Below are positions 52,867-64,000 of a stretch of DNA of 64,000 nt, in pieces. This DNA is from Sthenelais limicola. Lineage: Eukaryota; Annelida; Polychaeta; Phyllodocida; Sigalionidae. Position numbers and translations under genes: made by a program. The stretch spans positions 133,166,941-133,230,940 of the forward strand of contig OW804096.1 of NCBI GenBank assembly GCA_942159475.1, written 5' to 3'. The notes below the pieces were generated by a model that was not told the origin of the DNA, searched no databases, and saw only the letters and a list, made by a program, of their open reading frames with translations. Within the stretch, counting starts at the first letter, position 1. Each line of letters starts with the position of its first letter.

Positions 52867-55569
52867 GTTTATTCCCAAAAGCCACAAGACAGTTCCCACA
52901 ACACAATCCCACAATTAAAGAAAGGAGAATAGCGGCACTTGCGTTTGCAGTGACCATTTGGAATAAGGCCAAAAGATGACAACGTCCATAATTTAATTTT
53001 TAAGTAGGCCCCAATAGCGGCAATTCATTTTTAACTATGCCCGAATCGAAGAATCGCGGCAACGTGGCAAGTGAAAAGTATTTTCTACACGATAGATAGG
53101 GATTGTGGATTGCGCCCGCATGCTAGTAGATGGCGCGCATGGTTGCTCCACCGTAACCAGAAATGCTGCTCCAGTAGACCCACGGTGACCGGCCCACGGT
53201 GACCTTTTGCGTGCATAGGCACTTCTTTTCATTTGAACAAATTGTTATGGGTAAATTAACGTTAGTCGTTACTCCATAGTCTAGTGTAGTATGGTCAGCC
53301 TGATTCTGCCTTTGCGTATGTCCCGATACTGGATACGGTAGCCTAAAGGCTAAACTCGAGAGATACAGATTTGTTTGCTGAGTAAGTGTAGCACTAGTAC
53401 TAACAACAGTAGTAGTGTTGCTTTATCCTTAATTATCACGATAGACTATCGTGCCGAATTAACAAAAGATTAAACACGAGAAAACAGGAGGGTTGATTGT
53501 AGTATACATGGCGCCACATTGAAATATGTATAAGAATGCATGCATGGTTATTTGCAGTAAAAGCAGTAGCTTGCATGGGATAACCATGGGATAACCATGG
53601 GATATCAAACGGTTGCAGCCTACGCATAGAAAGTATCGGTCGACCGCACATGGCCATAGATGCTAAGATGGAGTCGATCAACCTGGGTCAATGAAAATTC
53701 GATTGCAGGCACAGACAAAAACAGCCTGCATGAAAACAAGTGGTTGTCAATAATCTATTGATAGAAAGGTACAAGGGAGGTAAATCTCAGCTACTATCAT
53801 CCCTAAATTAAATAGAAAATGGGCAAAGATTCATCGCATGAACTTACCTTGGCGAAGCAAATTTGTGTGGCCGCCGCATGTGTTGACTTCCTGTTGACTG
53901 GCCACCGAGCGGTTGTTTTTCGCACTAAATGTTAGTAACAGAAACAGCCGGCAGTTGGCAGTAGCATACAGTTTCCCCGCCAACAAAATAGACCATAGGT
54001 TTCAGCAGCATATTAATATATACATCTTTAGGCCTGTTGTGTTTAACGGCACTGAGTGTATGTAGGGCTGTTTAGTTAGGTTTAACAAATTCATTGAGCA
54101 GATTGTAAAATGATGGCCTACATCATTTCGAATATAATATACTGCTCAAAACAATTGCACATTAACACCTCCATAGAAAATCTTTAAATCTAACGTCCCC
54201 TGCAGATCGTGGGACCCATGTCACGGAACAATTTTGTTATGCATGTTGCCGTTTTAGCTCGTTATGATATCATCGTATTTAGGCCAATGAAGACAGACCA
54301 TAAACTGCAGCATACCTGCTTTGTATAAGAATACATTCTGATGTCTTGCCTGATGCTGAGAAGAAGATTCAAGAGGGCAGTCATTAATGCAGGATATCGG
54401 ACACCATGACCCGGTCCTGATGATTTTTTGTTAACGTAATCATTCATTCGTTTATTCTATTTTTCATATTAACAACTTTTGTTATGACACATTGTATACA
54501 TAATCGGGCAATACCCTCTAAAGATAGATCTTCCTGGGTACCCTTGAAATGATATTGAAGCAAAGATACATAACAGAATATAAATTGTTTCGTTGGGAAC
54601 TATAGTTTCTAGAGTTCATTGCTAGATAATTAATGTTCTATATATATGTATTTTGTATTAATCATTTTAGGGCAAACCCTGGAAGACATGACCATTACAG
54701 TCGAAAGAGTTCCGCCCTGTTGTCTAATTATTATGACAATGAAATAATTCAAACCATTTTTTTTTCCTTTTTCAATAAATTAGTTTTATTGATACATGTA
54801 AAGTACAAAATCTCTTCACTTGACCATATCTTATTCTTTCACCCCAACATCCGATGATCAGTCGCACTGATCTACAATCCGACCTGACCACTCCCTTAGG
54901 GACTGTTCATAATTAACCAGTGGAGAATTTGCGAAAACCTCTTGTGCAAAATGTCCTGCCCCCGCCCCCTACATCATTGTAGTTCTGAGTCGGTGCAAAA
55001 CAAGATGCCCCCCCCCCCGCGCCGCACACCCACTTTTAGAGTCTGCGCACAAAAGGGGCTCGCATCCCCACCCCCTCTTTTAGAGTCTGTGCGCCAAAAA
55101 TGTGCCCCCTTCAGAGTCTGTCGGAAAAAAAAGAGTCTGCACAAAAAGGTGCCCCCCCCCCCAAAAAAAGACATAGTAACTGTCTCCCCAGGGATTGCTA
55201 TTATACTTGGTTCTCATATTTATGATAACATGTTTTAGTTTTGTGAATGCACTTTTTTACGTTTTGTGTACAAAAGAATCAAATGTTTCGCGCCACCTTA
55301 AATTGCAATCGTTATAATAATTATGTTGGAAAGCAAATCCAGACTGTTTCCAACATATAATATACATAATATGTAGGTATTCATGTTAACAAGAAATATG
55401 TGAAATATTTCGGCAAAAGCACACAGATATCCGCCTCACTAAAAGTCACTTCAATGTGTGGCCATGCATGGTGTCCTCGGAATGTTTCATTGAGAAGTAA
55501 TTTGTTGTCACTTATTACCTAATCAAAGCAACGAGTATAGCATGCAATTGTACATGTTGTAAAGTATCA
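52867..55569. other. Right edge of the island and host spacer, no gene supported
   Basis: The candidate right terminal repeat lies at 53141-53204. The host part shows a degenerate repeat with AGAGTCTG-GC--AAAA and C-runs at 54962-55170. No exon is supported between the proposed island end and the last TMIE exon. Confidence 0.45.
53141..53204. repeat. Candidate right terminal inverted repeat of the island
   Basis: The minus strand reads GGTCACC, GGGCCGGTCACC, then GGTTACGGTGG, paralleling 11043-11110. An adjacent segment, 53127-53160, also resembles (in direct orientation) the 97-bp array unit at 11.7 kb. Divergence between the pair is high, and no target-site duplication was found. Confidence 0.35.
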
Positions 55570-58500
55570 CTATAATCCAGTATTTGCTTGTTGATCTTGT
55601 ACTTCTAGAGACGCCAGAGTCTTTGCCGTCGCCCTGTTTCCCATTGGTAGTTGCATTGTTCCTGAATAATTAATTAGAGAGGTGTGGTTAATAGTCTAAG
55701 AGAGTCCTTCATTATGATGACATGCACCAAGTCAAAGCGATATATGCATAGAGATATGCATGTATACACAGGTTAATCAACACTCCTATAATATTATCTT
55801 GAAAAGCCAACATCAAAATTTATTCCCATCAGAATACACAGGCTGGAAATATTATGACATTAGTCTTTTTCTATGCAGGTTTTCCGGACTGCCCTTCAAC
55901 TCAACATCTTCTGATTAATTTTGTAATATAAGTTATTAAACAATGACATAAATTATACTCCAAACTTACCCAATGGTTTATTACTGACGTTATTCCTGGA
56001 GTCCTGGTTGCCCATCAGCATGGCTGAAGGGTGCTGAGCTAGGGGAGCCGGATCATCGCTTTCTGCCACCGGTGGTTCAGCTGCAGCAGCATCCTTGACT
56101 TTGGTAGAGTTTGAGTTACTGCTGGACTTTTTCGTACTTTGTTTGCCCTCCTCCATGGCCCAGTCACTCATTAACATAGCAGTACGCTGACGAGCTGAAG
56201 ATTGATCATGATCTAATATTAGTATTGAATTATAGAGCATATTAATTTGTTTGTCAAAACTATTTTTAAAACCATCATCGAAGCGTACGATTCGATTGTA
56301 CACGAAATGAAAACAATACCGTATTTACTTGAATGAGCGCAGGGCCTTGAATGAGCACATGACAGATATTGAACATGATTTTATTAAAAAGCGCAGGGCC
56401 TTGAAAAACCGACCAAATAAGATTATATTAATCCCAACGTGTGATGCAATACTATCGGGACATTTTATTATACTTAGCTCTATAGTGGCATAATAATTTG
56501 TCATTTTGTATCTCCAGCAGTGTCATATATATACTATTGGAGATATTAAGTCTCTTGACATTATTATTAAACAAACAATCTTGATTAGGATACCCGCCAG
56601 GCGACCTAAGCATCCAGTGCCAGCTGCTTGGGGTTAGCTCGAGTCTAGTGTTATAATAACAGTAAACCGAACACTGTCATAAGTTTACACTGTTTCTATA
56701 TTATTTTATGACGATCACTTGGGAAATAATTATGGCAAAATGAGACCAGTATCTTTCAGATGAAAGGCATGCAGAAACAATAGACTAGGTAATTATGATA
56801 AAAACATTTACCAAGTGGGTTCAGTTTGACTTCAGACCTAAAGGTAGGCCATTCCTGTCTATTCTACTAGGTCTTCTAGCAAAGATCAGCTCTCACAGCG
56901 GAAAACTAATCAAATCTTATAGCTTATGTTAACTTGGCTGTGGATCATGCTAAATTTAACAGAAATTAAGGATGATCATTCTGCCTTCTTTATAGAAAAG
57001 CGCCTGGCCTGGAATTAACGCCGGACCATGAAAGTACGCCTGGTAGAAAGTGTCTTGACTTAATTAGCGCCGGGTATTTGTTTTTAAAAAGAATAATTAT
57101 CATGAGTAAAGACAGGACAAATTATGGAGATGCAAGTCTCAGATTTAAAGGCACTAAATATAAATGACCATGGAAATATCTTATCCTAAGGTTTTACCTT
57201 GAGCAAAACGTGACTTTTTAGCTTGCATTGCCTTAATCTTGTTCTTGTAATGAAGGATAAGCTCCCGCCTCTCATGATCCTGCTCTATCTGCTGTTTGGT
57301 CCTGGGAATCCGACAGTCAAATATACAACACAATGCCACGACTGAAAAAAAGGCCACACAAATGAAAAGACTATTGCAAATTATAGGAATACAAATTTGC
57401 GTTCTACCCTCATGGATTGTAGATATATAGCATTTCAATTTAATCCATATGTGTTAACTAAAGTTGTATATGAAATGAAGAGAATGCCAGTGTTTCTATA
57501 ATCACTTTTCCTGTCTAGTTGGAACCACAAAGTTACTTTGTAGTACTATGGTAAAAGGACCAAAGACAACAGCGAAAATTGAAAAGAAATCATTGAGAGA
57601 TTACAAGAACTACAGATACCGTACATGTCATAATCGCAATCACATCTATAGGGAGGTTGAAACACTTTCTATAAGTAATTTCTAAGCCAACTGTTTTGTT
57701 CATTTCTGAAGATGCATATATTCTCCTGCACTAATATTTTGATGACAGTGCATGTTCATACAGCATACTGATCGACCAATTGTTCACTTACTGATGATTG
57801 TGAAGCCAAAGCCTACGAAGACTATGATCATCCATACTCTAAATCCTAGCACCTCCAGCTCCAGAATTGATTGTTGCGGCGGTGGCTCGGTGGACTCCTG
57901 AAAAAATAAATTGTTGCAATTTATTTAGGGGAAAAATAGATATTAGACCACTATATATATAGCATTCTCGGATTAACACAATTGGTTTTTTTGGCAATGA
58001 ACTTCCATGGGACTTGGTCAGAAATTCCGCGTGGTCCCGTCCTTCTCCTCGATCAGCAGGGAAGGCGAGGTCCTGCTCTCACTCTCCGGTTGTTCAATTT
58101 CGCTTTATTTTTTCTAACATGTTTTATTCAGGAATTTAGCAACAATAAATTACACTCTCACACAGGGGTGGTTTTCGTCGTGCCCTGTAGAAATCTATTT
58201 TTTACATCGAGATAATAATTATATTACTTTCACTCTAAGAATGTTTTTAGAAGTATTCCAGAAGAATTTTAACATATAAAAGAAATGTAGCTGTAAGTTA
58301 TAAATTTAACTCTAGGGTATATGATATCACATTATAAATCCAATAATAATTATTTGAGCGGGGGTGAAAGCGTTTTTTAGATAATATTTTATTTATTCAG
58401 GAAATACAAACAGTAGCTCGCTCGCCCTTACTATATAATATTGGATTATTACACAGGACAAAAATGGATAGCTTAATCAAACCGACACCTTACATAGAAC

Positions 58501-59448
58501 GGGTATGTGTATGGTGTCTCTAACATAAGATTAATTAAGGAGACAATTCTAATTGGTTTATGAACGCTTATTTATTGCCAGGAAGGTACGAGGGTAAGAT
58601 TTTCAGAAAATGTACAATTCGCCTTCAACAATCTTCTCAAATAACCCACATTTAAGACAAAAATGAGCTTCAAAATGCAGTTTAACATAACAGAACTGAT
58701 ACTTTGAATCAATGCGATACCAAATATACTCAGATATACCCGGTATTCTTCATTTTTCAGCCTAATTTAGGAGAATTTCCTAAATGTGTAGAGCGGCAAA
58801 TTGTACATTTTCTGAAAATCTGACCCACATGTGCATTTCTATATAATATACCTCGCGCTCCCTGGTAAAACGGATGTCTGGTGACTAGCAAATGTACCGG
58901 TTTTTCCCGAGTAACCCGATTATCTCTGATCTATTTTAAACGTCGATCAATCAGATAAATTACAATATATATATTAAGAACAATGGTGTGAAAATACAAT
59001 TAGCAATTCCTAATAAAACAGTGTTAGAAAGAATTCCTTTGCCGTTGAAATTTTCAAGCGTGAAATATCGCATCGATATCCGATAAAACAAGATGATCAG
59101 AATCTATGATTGTCTTATCCAAGGCACCAGTCGGTGATTTTGTGGAACTACAGTTCAAATGATGGATTTCACACTTTCAAAGATTAATATAGGAGGGACT
59201 TGTAAACCCTAATAGTAACTTTTAATGTGCAAGGTATCTAAGCTTTAGTGTTTTCAGGGTATGAAAAGCGAGCCATCCAAACAAAGTGAATTGAAAATGG
59301 CTAATATTACCTAGATAAATTAGATACTTACATGACGAATTCTAAAGCCAAAATGTCTTACCTGCTGGGCCGAGCTTAGGACCATTTGCAGAAATATAAT
59401 CAACGAAGAATATGCTCTAAATAGAGGACCACATCGTAATCCTTCCAT
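55570..59448 (-). CDS. TMIE: TMIE orthologue (transmembrane inner ear protein), 5 exons, 217 aa
   Basis: Minus-strand exons 59448-59362, 57897-57792, 57341-57198, 56194-55970 and 55661-55570. All junctions are GT-AG, phases agree, and the sum is 654 nt. Exon 1 encodes a signal peptide (MEGLRCGPLF, then SSLIIFLQMVLSSAQQ). Exon 2 holds the transmembrane helix (VWMIIVFVGFGFTII). Exon 3 has the family hallmark VALCCIFDCRIPRTKQQIE, corresponding to human TLCCVFNCRVPRTRKEIE, and a charged helix. Exon 4 is low-complexity Ser/Lys then Ala/Glu/Pro-rich; exon 5 is a short tail, the least certain part. TMIE is a small membrane protein that works with TMC channels and LHFPL5 in vertebrate hair-cell mechanotransduction and with TMC in nematodes. 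Vertebrate TMIE is about 150 aa with a Lys-rich tail, so this tail is longer and different. Confidence 0.85.
58592..58826. mobile_element. 235-bp MITE-like element, copy 2
   Basis: Same family and same length as 8158-8392. The left end GGGTAAGATTTTCAGAAAAT and right end ATTTTCTGAAAATCTGACCC are mirror images. It lies in TMIE intron 1. A target-site duplication is not obvious. Confidence 0.8.
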
Positions 59449-61332
59449 TTTTTCTAATCATAAATTACACGGAATAAGCTTGAGCAATGAGTGTGGACCA
59501 GGATATTGCTTTAGGAGCGCCTCGACGCCTGTACCTGCACTGCCTCAGCAGCTCGTTTGATTGTGGTGCATTGCACGCAGTGTCCCGGGCAGTTGTACAT
59601 AATTTGGGGATGGGAGGGGGACATGGGGGAGGGGGACGTGGGGGCGGGGGCGTGGGGGTGGGTCAGGGCAGGGTTGTAAATAAAGAATAAAAGGGGTGAC
59701 AGATTAGATGTAGACTCGGTGTGTCCCGGAACACCTGGATTAAAGGATAATATATCATTTTTGTCATTTTATGCAACAAATAACATGTATATTATATCAT
59801 TTTAAAGAGAATCTGACAGGAGGCAAAATTAAGCAATATGCATATGTACATGGATAAGGGAGGAAAGGGCGAATAAATCCCATAGTTGCAAGTATGGTTG
59901 ATCATTATACCTTTCTAGATTATATCTCTAGGCAGAAGCAGTTCTTCTTGGGCGATTCTGCATGGTAGATTTGACGTAAAGTGTGCAGCCCTATGTGTGG
60001 AGCCCATTATAAATATCGCATTTCAAATTCTTGTATACATTATATTTGTATTTTAATTAATAACAATGAATATGATTTCAAGCAGAAGTCCACCCAAAGT
60101 TTATAGAAAATTAAAATCAATGTTTTACAATTATTTTTTAAATAGGTCTACCTATTTAGCAAGGACTAAAAGCCCCGGAATGTACACCCCTGTAAAATAT
60201 CAGGGATTTATCTGGAACATACATGGTCATACATACATACATACATACATACATACATACATACATACATACATACCTCCCCCCCCCCCCCCCACACACA
60301 CACATCTCTCAGCTCTCCCGCCCTTGATATAATCATATTAAATGTGTTGATAAGGGCGTAAAGCAATCAATCTCACTCACTCACCCCCCTCCCCCTCCCC
60401 AACACACACTTTCTCTCTCTTATTGTCACGTGATCGCCATGTACCCACCTTCCCTACACTAGTGGTGTGGGACAGGTATGGGACTTCAGATGAACGCTCA
60501 CACATTTTATTGATTGGTTCTGGTGGCACTGGTAAAGGGAGCTATAGGCAGTCTGTCACGATTTTAAAAGCTTCCATTCTAAAGGCATTTGGCACGAAAC
60601 TTTGCGCATTAAGTGATTATAGATCTACATTAGAAAGTAAGGCAAAAATGATTTCCCCAACGGGTTTTGACAGTGACACATCATGCACAGCGCAGCGTAC
60701 GTAGACTTATTGATGAAGATGCAAAGGAATCTAGTGGAAAGCCTATAAGTATAACAATAATGTGAATAACAAATCAGGTTCTTGACTTGCGATACATCCT
60801 CACTATTTAAAATAGTTTGGCTTGATTGCACATTCACATCTTCTCCCTCGGTAGAAATTTAAACGCTGCATTGCACTGCACATATAATATATATGATTTA
60901 ATACCAAAGCATATCAATAAATACAATTTCTGAGTTGAACGTCGTCGTTGATACCTCATCCAGATGCATTTTAATAAAATTATTTAGAAATTCAGGAAAG
61001 AAACCATCGCATTTTAAAAATTGTTTCGGATTGTATCTATGAATATAATGGCTACATCCATAGAATCTACCATTTATGATGGTATTCTACAGGCGGCAGG
61101 GTTGAGGTTTTCAACTGGATATTTTGGTTGTTTTAAGGATGGCACACGCGATTGCAGTGCACCATTAATGGGTGTATTGGAATGGGACTAAATCACTTCC
61201 ATGGTTAATTGCATGCCACATAACAGAAAATGCAATGCAATACAATAGAAAAGGTAATGATTCATTTGACCAGGAAAGTATTTCATTGGCCCCATATTGA
61301 GTAACTTGGTAGGATATATTTATATAAGTAAG
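59449..61332. other. Upstream flank of TMIE, no gene supported
   Basis: Contains a GGGGGA/GGGGGC tract (59608-59660), an (ACAT)n microsatellite with C-run (60230-60300), and a plus frame at 60423-60704 with a P-loop-like HILLIGSGGTGKGSY that I do not accept as a gene. The TMIE promoter should lie near 59450-59700. Confidence 0.45.
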
Positions 61333-61561
61333 TGGAATTTGTCAGAAAATGTACAATTCGCTCTCACCAACCAACCCTCTCGAATAATCCAAATTTAAGA
61401 CAAAACTGAGTTTCAAAATATAGTTCAACGTAACCGAACAGATGCTTGGAACCAAGGCACTACCAAATATACCCCGATATACACAGCATTTATCATATCC
61501 ATCCTAATTTTAGCAGAATTTACTGAATGTGTAGAGCTGCCTATTCTAATTTCCTAACCCA
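61333..61561. mobile_element. MITE-like element, copy 3, degraded right end
   Basis: Matches the family of 8158-8392 (GTCAGAAAATGTACAATTCG, AACCGAACAGAT, CAAATATACC, GTGTAGAGCTGC), but the right terminal repeat is eroded. Confidence 0.7.
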
Positions 61562-64000
61562 TACCTTCCTTCATCCATACATGTTTCTCTTTTGAGACAG
61601 GGTTAGAGCTCTCGTTATGACCGACATACACTTGAACATTTACGATCTTCACAACTCATCAATAGTGTCGTAAGGTTTGCCAAATAAATGCATTAATCTG
61701 ATATCCTTGCAGCACATTAGGCTACTGTCATCCCACTACAGAAAGCATCAACCAAACATGTACTATCAAACCATCTTAATCTTTTTCAAACTGAGCTCTC
61801 ATGTATACATACAGAATGCTAACAAATATTAGAATAATAAAAATGTCCTGGTTGATGTAACTCATTATGTGAGTTTGTGTAGGCTGGATACAGAGAATGC
61901 AAAACTAAAACAACCTACGAAGCCATCAGATGGCGGCACATAAGGCTACTGCCCTGCCACCCACCCCAGAAAACATCAACCAAACAAATGTACTATCAAA
62001 CCATCTGCATCTTTTTCAAAGTGAGCTCCCTCAATATGCATACAAAATGATCTTTAGAAACATTCAATGTCCGATTAGGCGACTATACTCTTTAAAGTTC
62101 CATTGGCATCTGAAAGTGAATATTGATATTGCCTACGTCCAATAAGAGGATTGCCAACCTTCCTGAAGTTAAATTTTCTCTATTCTTACAAACTTTGTGT
62201 TTTTGTGAATTTTTAAGTACATTCCACCGGTTTGATCAGAATATGAGAAAGGGGAAACAAAGCAATTTGTATTTTTTATTTCCATTTCCGATTTCAATAT
62301 TTTACCCCAAATTCGATATTGAAGTCATTCGAACAAAACATTAATGTTCAAGAATGCTCAAGTGTGCTCTTTATGTGGATGATTAAATCATAGCGAAATC
62401 CATTCCTCTGCAAATCCTTCCAAGGGTATAGATGCCTGATTATTTGCACGTCACTGGTATAGTAATTCTAAATAGAACAACAATGATGCAATGATTTATA
62501 TTACATGCTACTTATGCACGCTCTGTTTGGTGGGCTGAGACATAAAACATAAAATATATACATGGAGCTCCAAGCCAACATTACCTAAATGGAAAACAAT
62601 TTCCTTTTCTTTCCCCTTGCTTTGGATTTACTTGGATTCGGAAATTGCTAACGACTAGTCCAAAACTATCCTCTTCGAAGAGTAAGTTATAAGAGTTTCA
62701 CCTTTCAGAATATAATATGAAGTGAGCAACATTAATTATTAATATAATAATAACTATATTATGGCATATATGACAATATTTAGTATCAATTTAGACTTGA
62801 TATTCACAACTGGATGGGTTGAAGAAAACTACTACGCAACATGAATACAGAATGGATTGTATATAAACAGATAATGAAGAATGAATCCACGAACCCCCTA
62901 CAAGCTATTATAATACAACCGGCAGGGTGCAGTGGACTGGGAATAGGGTTGGATTGTTGCCCCGGGGACTAGGAGATCCTCAAAGCAAGCGAAATTCATG
63001 ACCTGCCCTAGCAATTTCCCAATTGTCGAATTCTTAGGATACTGGCCCATGCATGTTTAAATGAAGTGATTGTCCCTCGGTGGGAAGAAGGAGCTAGAGG
63101 GGAAACTTCCCCGCTATAGATTTGTGCCTTAACGTACCGTTCAAATAATGAAATTACGCCTATAGTTCCCGGAATGACAAGTCTATACCTTTACAAATTA
63201 AAAAGTGTTATTACCATTTTTATAAAGAATAACCCGCCAACTAGGTGCAATGGAAACGTTTTGTGTGAGGAATTAAGCCACCGAACGTACGATATAGAAT
63301 TATTAGATATTGTTATACACGCATTGCTCTGAAAACAACGTATCTAGAGTGATTTACGCATAGTGCGTATTTCACTAGTGATTTATGTGGGGTTGTCATG
63401 GCAACGAATCTGTTTTTTACTAAGATTACCGGTGAAAATTCAAATTTATGACTCGATTTATTTTTCTATTTTCATGATTGAAAGCATACACGTATAATAA
63501 ATCTGACTCATTGGTTTCAGTCGCTTAGAATATTGCACTCGTTGCTACGCAACTCGTGCAATATTCACGCTCCTTCAACCAACTCGTTAGTTAACCTGTA
63601 TAAATTCGGTTAAATATTGTTTGATACTTCTGTTTTTTGTCCAATTACGGATACTTCGAAACGTAGCTGAAATATTCGACGATAATCCTAAACAGATAGT
63701 ACTAGTAAATCTATACGTTATTAGAAAAATTACCACACTTTGTGAAAGGGACCTGTAGTAAATATTTCCCAAATGTCCTCTCCGTACTAGAACCACCCCT
63801 TCACAGCTCGCCTCAGTCAGTTATCCCCGAGGGGAGGGTAGAAGAACAACTAATATAGTCAGCACTCCCCAATTACTAACCCATTTATATGCGCACTGCC
63901 TTGGGTTTCTTCACATCACCTTTCCCTATTCGCACGTACCCTATATTGTAATTCACGGGATACGGGGTTTTCAGTATCTTCAGCAGGTAAGTGCAATTAG
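61562..64000. other. Host flank, little structure
   Basis: A short direct repeat TACTATCAAACCATCT (about 61762 and 61990, with ATCAACCAAAC before it) marks a local duplication of about 230 bp. At 63528-63566 lies the hairpin GAATATTGCAC...GTGCAATATTC with an inner GTTGC/GCAAC stem. I support no exon; the window ends in a GTAAGT-like site (CAGCAGGTAAGT) that could be a donor of a gene outside. Confidence 0.5.

Noticed and set aside
60423..60704. Plus frame with HILLIGSGGTGKGSY, resembling a P-loop of a G-alpha or helicase protein
   Set aside because: The Walker-A Lys is followed by Gly rather than Ser/Thr, no further motif of either family follows, there is no proper start, and the frame is short. 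At most a decayed pseudogene.
1..64000. Search for tRNA, rRNA, snRNA and true histone genes
   Set aside because: I saw no tRNA-like A/B boxes with cloverleaf, no rRNA segment and no core histone coding sequence near the histone-type stem-loops, so these ends do not belong to ordinary histone genes.

Overview
This is animal (metazoan) genomic DNA. Genes are split by canonical GT-AG introns, and there are poly-C/G tracts, microsatellites, MITE-like elements and CR1/Jockey-type non-LTR retroelements. Two conserved host genes frame the window. A LOTUS (OST-HTH) domain gene lies on the minus strand at the left (exons between 3264 and 5144). An orthologue of TMIE, the transmembrane inner ear protein of the mechanotransduction complex, lies on the minus strand at the right (55570-59448). 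I read the organism as an invertebrate, perhaps a marine deuterostome or lophotrochozoan; the species cannot be decided from the sequence.

Between the host genes, from about 11 kb to 53 kb, lies an island that I interpret as one very large DNA-transposon-like or virus-like mobile element. Its centre is a plus-strand gene of at least ten exons (14323-42734). I predict a protein of 2,092 residues with all exon phases agreeing. The order is a complete USP-type deubiquitinase domain, a low-complexity linker with four 36-residue repeats, C2H2-like fingers, a SWIM zinc finger, a large domain resembling KDZ/Zisupton-type transposases and HMGXB3-like proteins, and a C-terminal Ulp1/SENP-type protease with an intact His-Asp-Gln-Cys set. 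The first intron is 20 kb, full of tandem arrays, and contains an opposite-strand gene for a 119-residue coiled-coil, very basic protein.

The right part of the island carries a NADAR/YbiA-like gene, an SGNH-hydrolase-like gene, a 133-residue coiled-coil gene, an orphan exon and a degraded YqaJ-type exonuclease exon.

The most striking signal is shared 3' ends. Four small non-histone genes of the island (24.7, 48.6, 49.9 and 52.8 kb) end in what looks like a complete replication-dependent histone pre-mRNA 3' processing signal. Each has a 6-bp stem, a UUUC loop, an ACC(C)A flank, and a purine-rich CAAGAG/CAAAGAG box about 8-10 nt further on that resembles a U7 histone downstream element. A fifth, decayed copy sits at 46.4-46.5 kb. 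This suggests an element that places its accessory genes under the host's S-phase, non-polyadenylated histone mRNA pathway. The large transposase gene shows no such end.

The island also holds arrays of 97, 287, 128/135, about 190, about 650-700 and 737 bp. Some minus-strand units at 16-20.6 kb keep homologous short reading frames. Candidate diverged terminal inverted repeats lie near 11043 and 53204, but no target-site duplication was found, so the boundaries are tentative. The flanks hold ordinary repeats: a 5'-truncated RT fragment with a clear target-site duplication, a 235-bp MITE family and several perfect palindromes.
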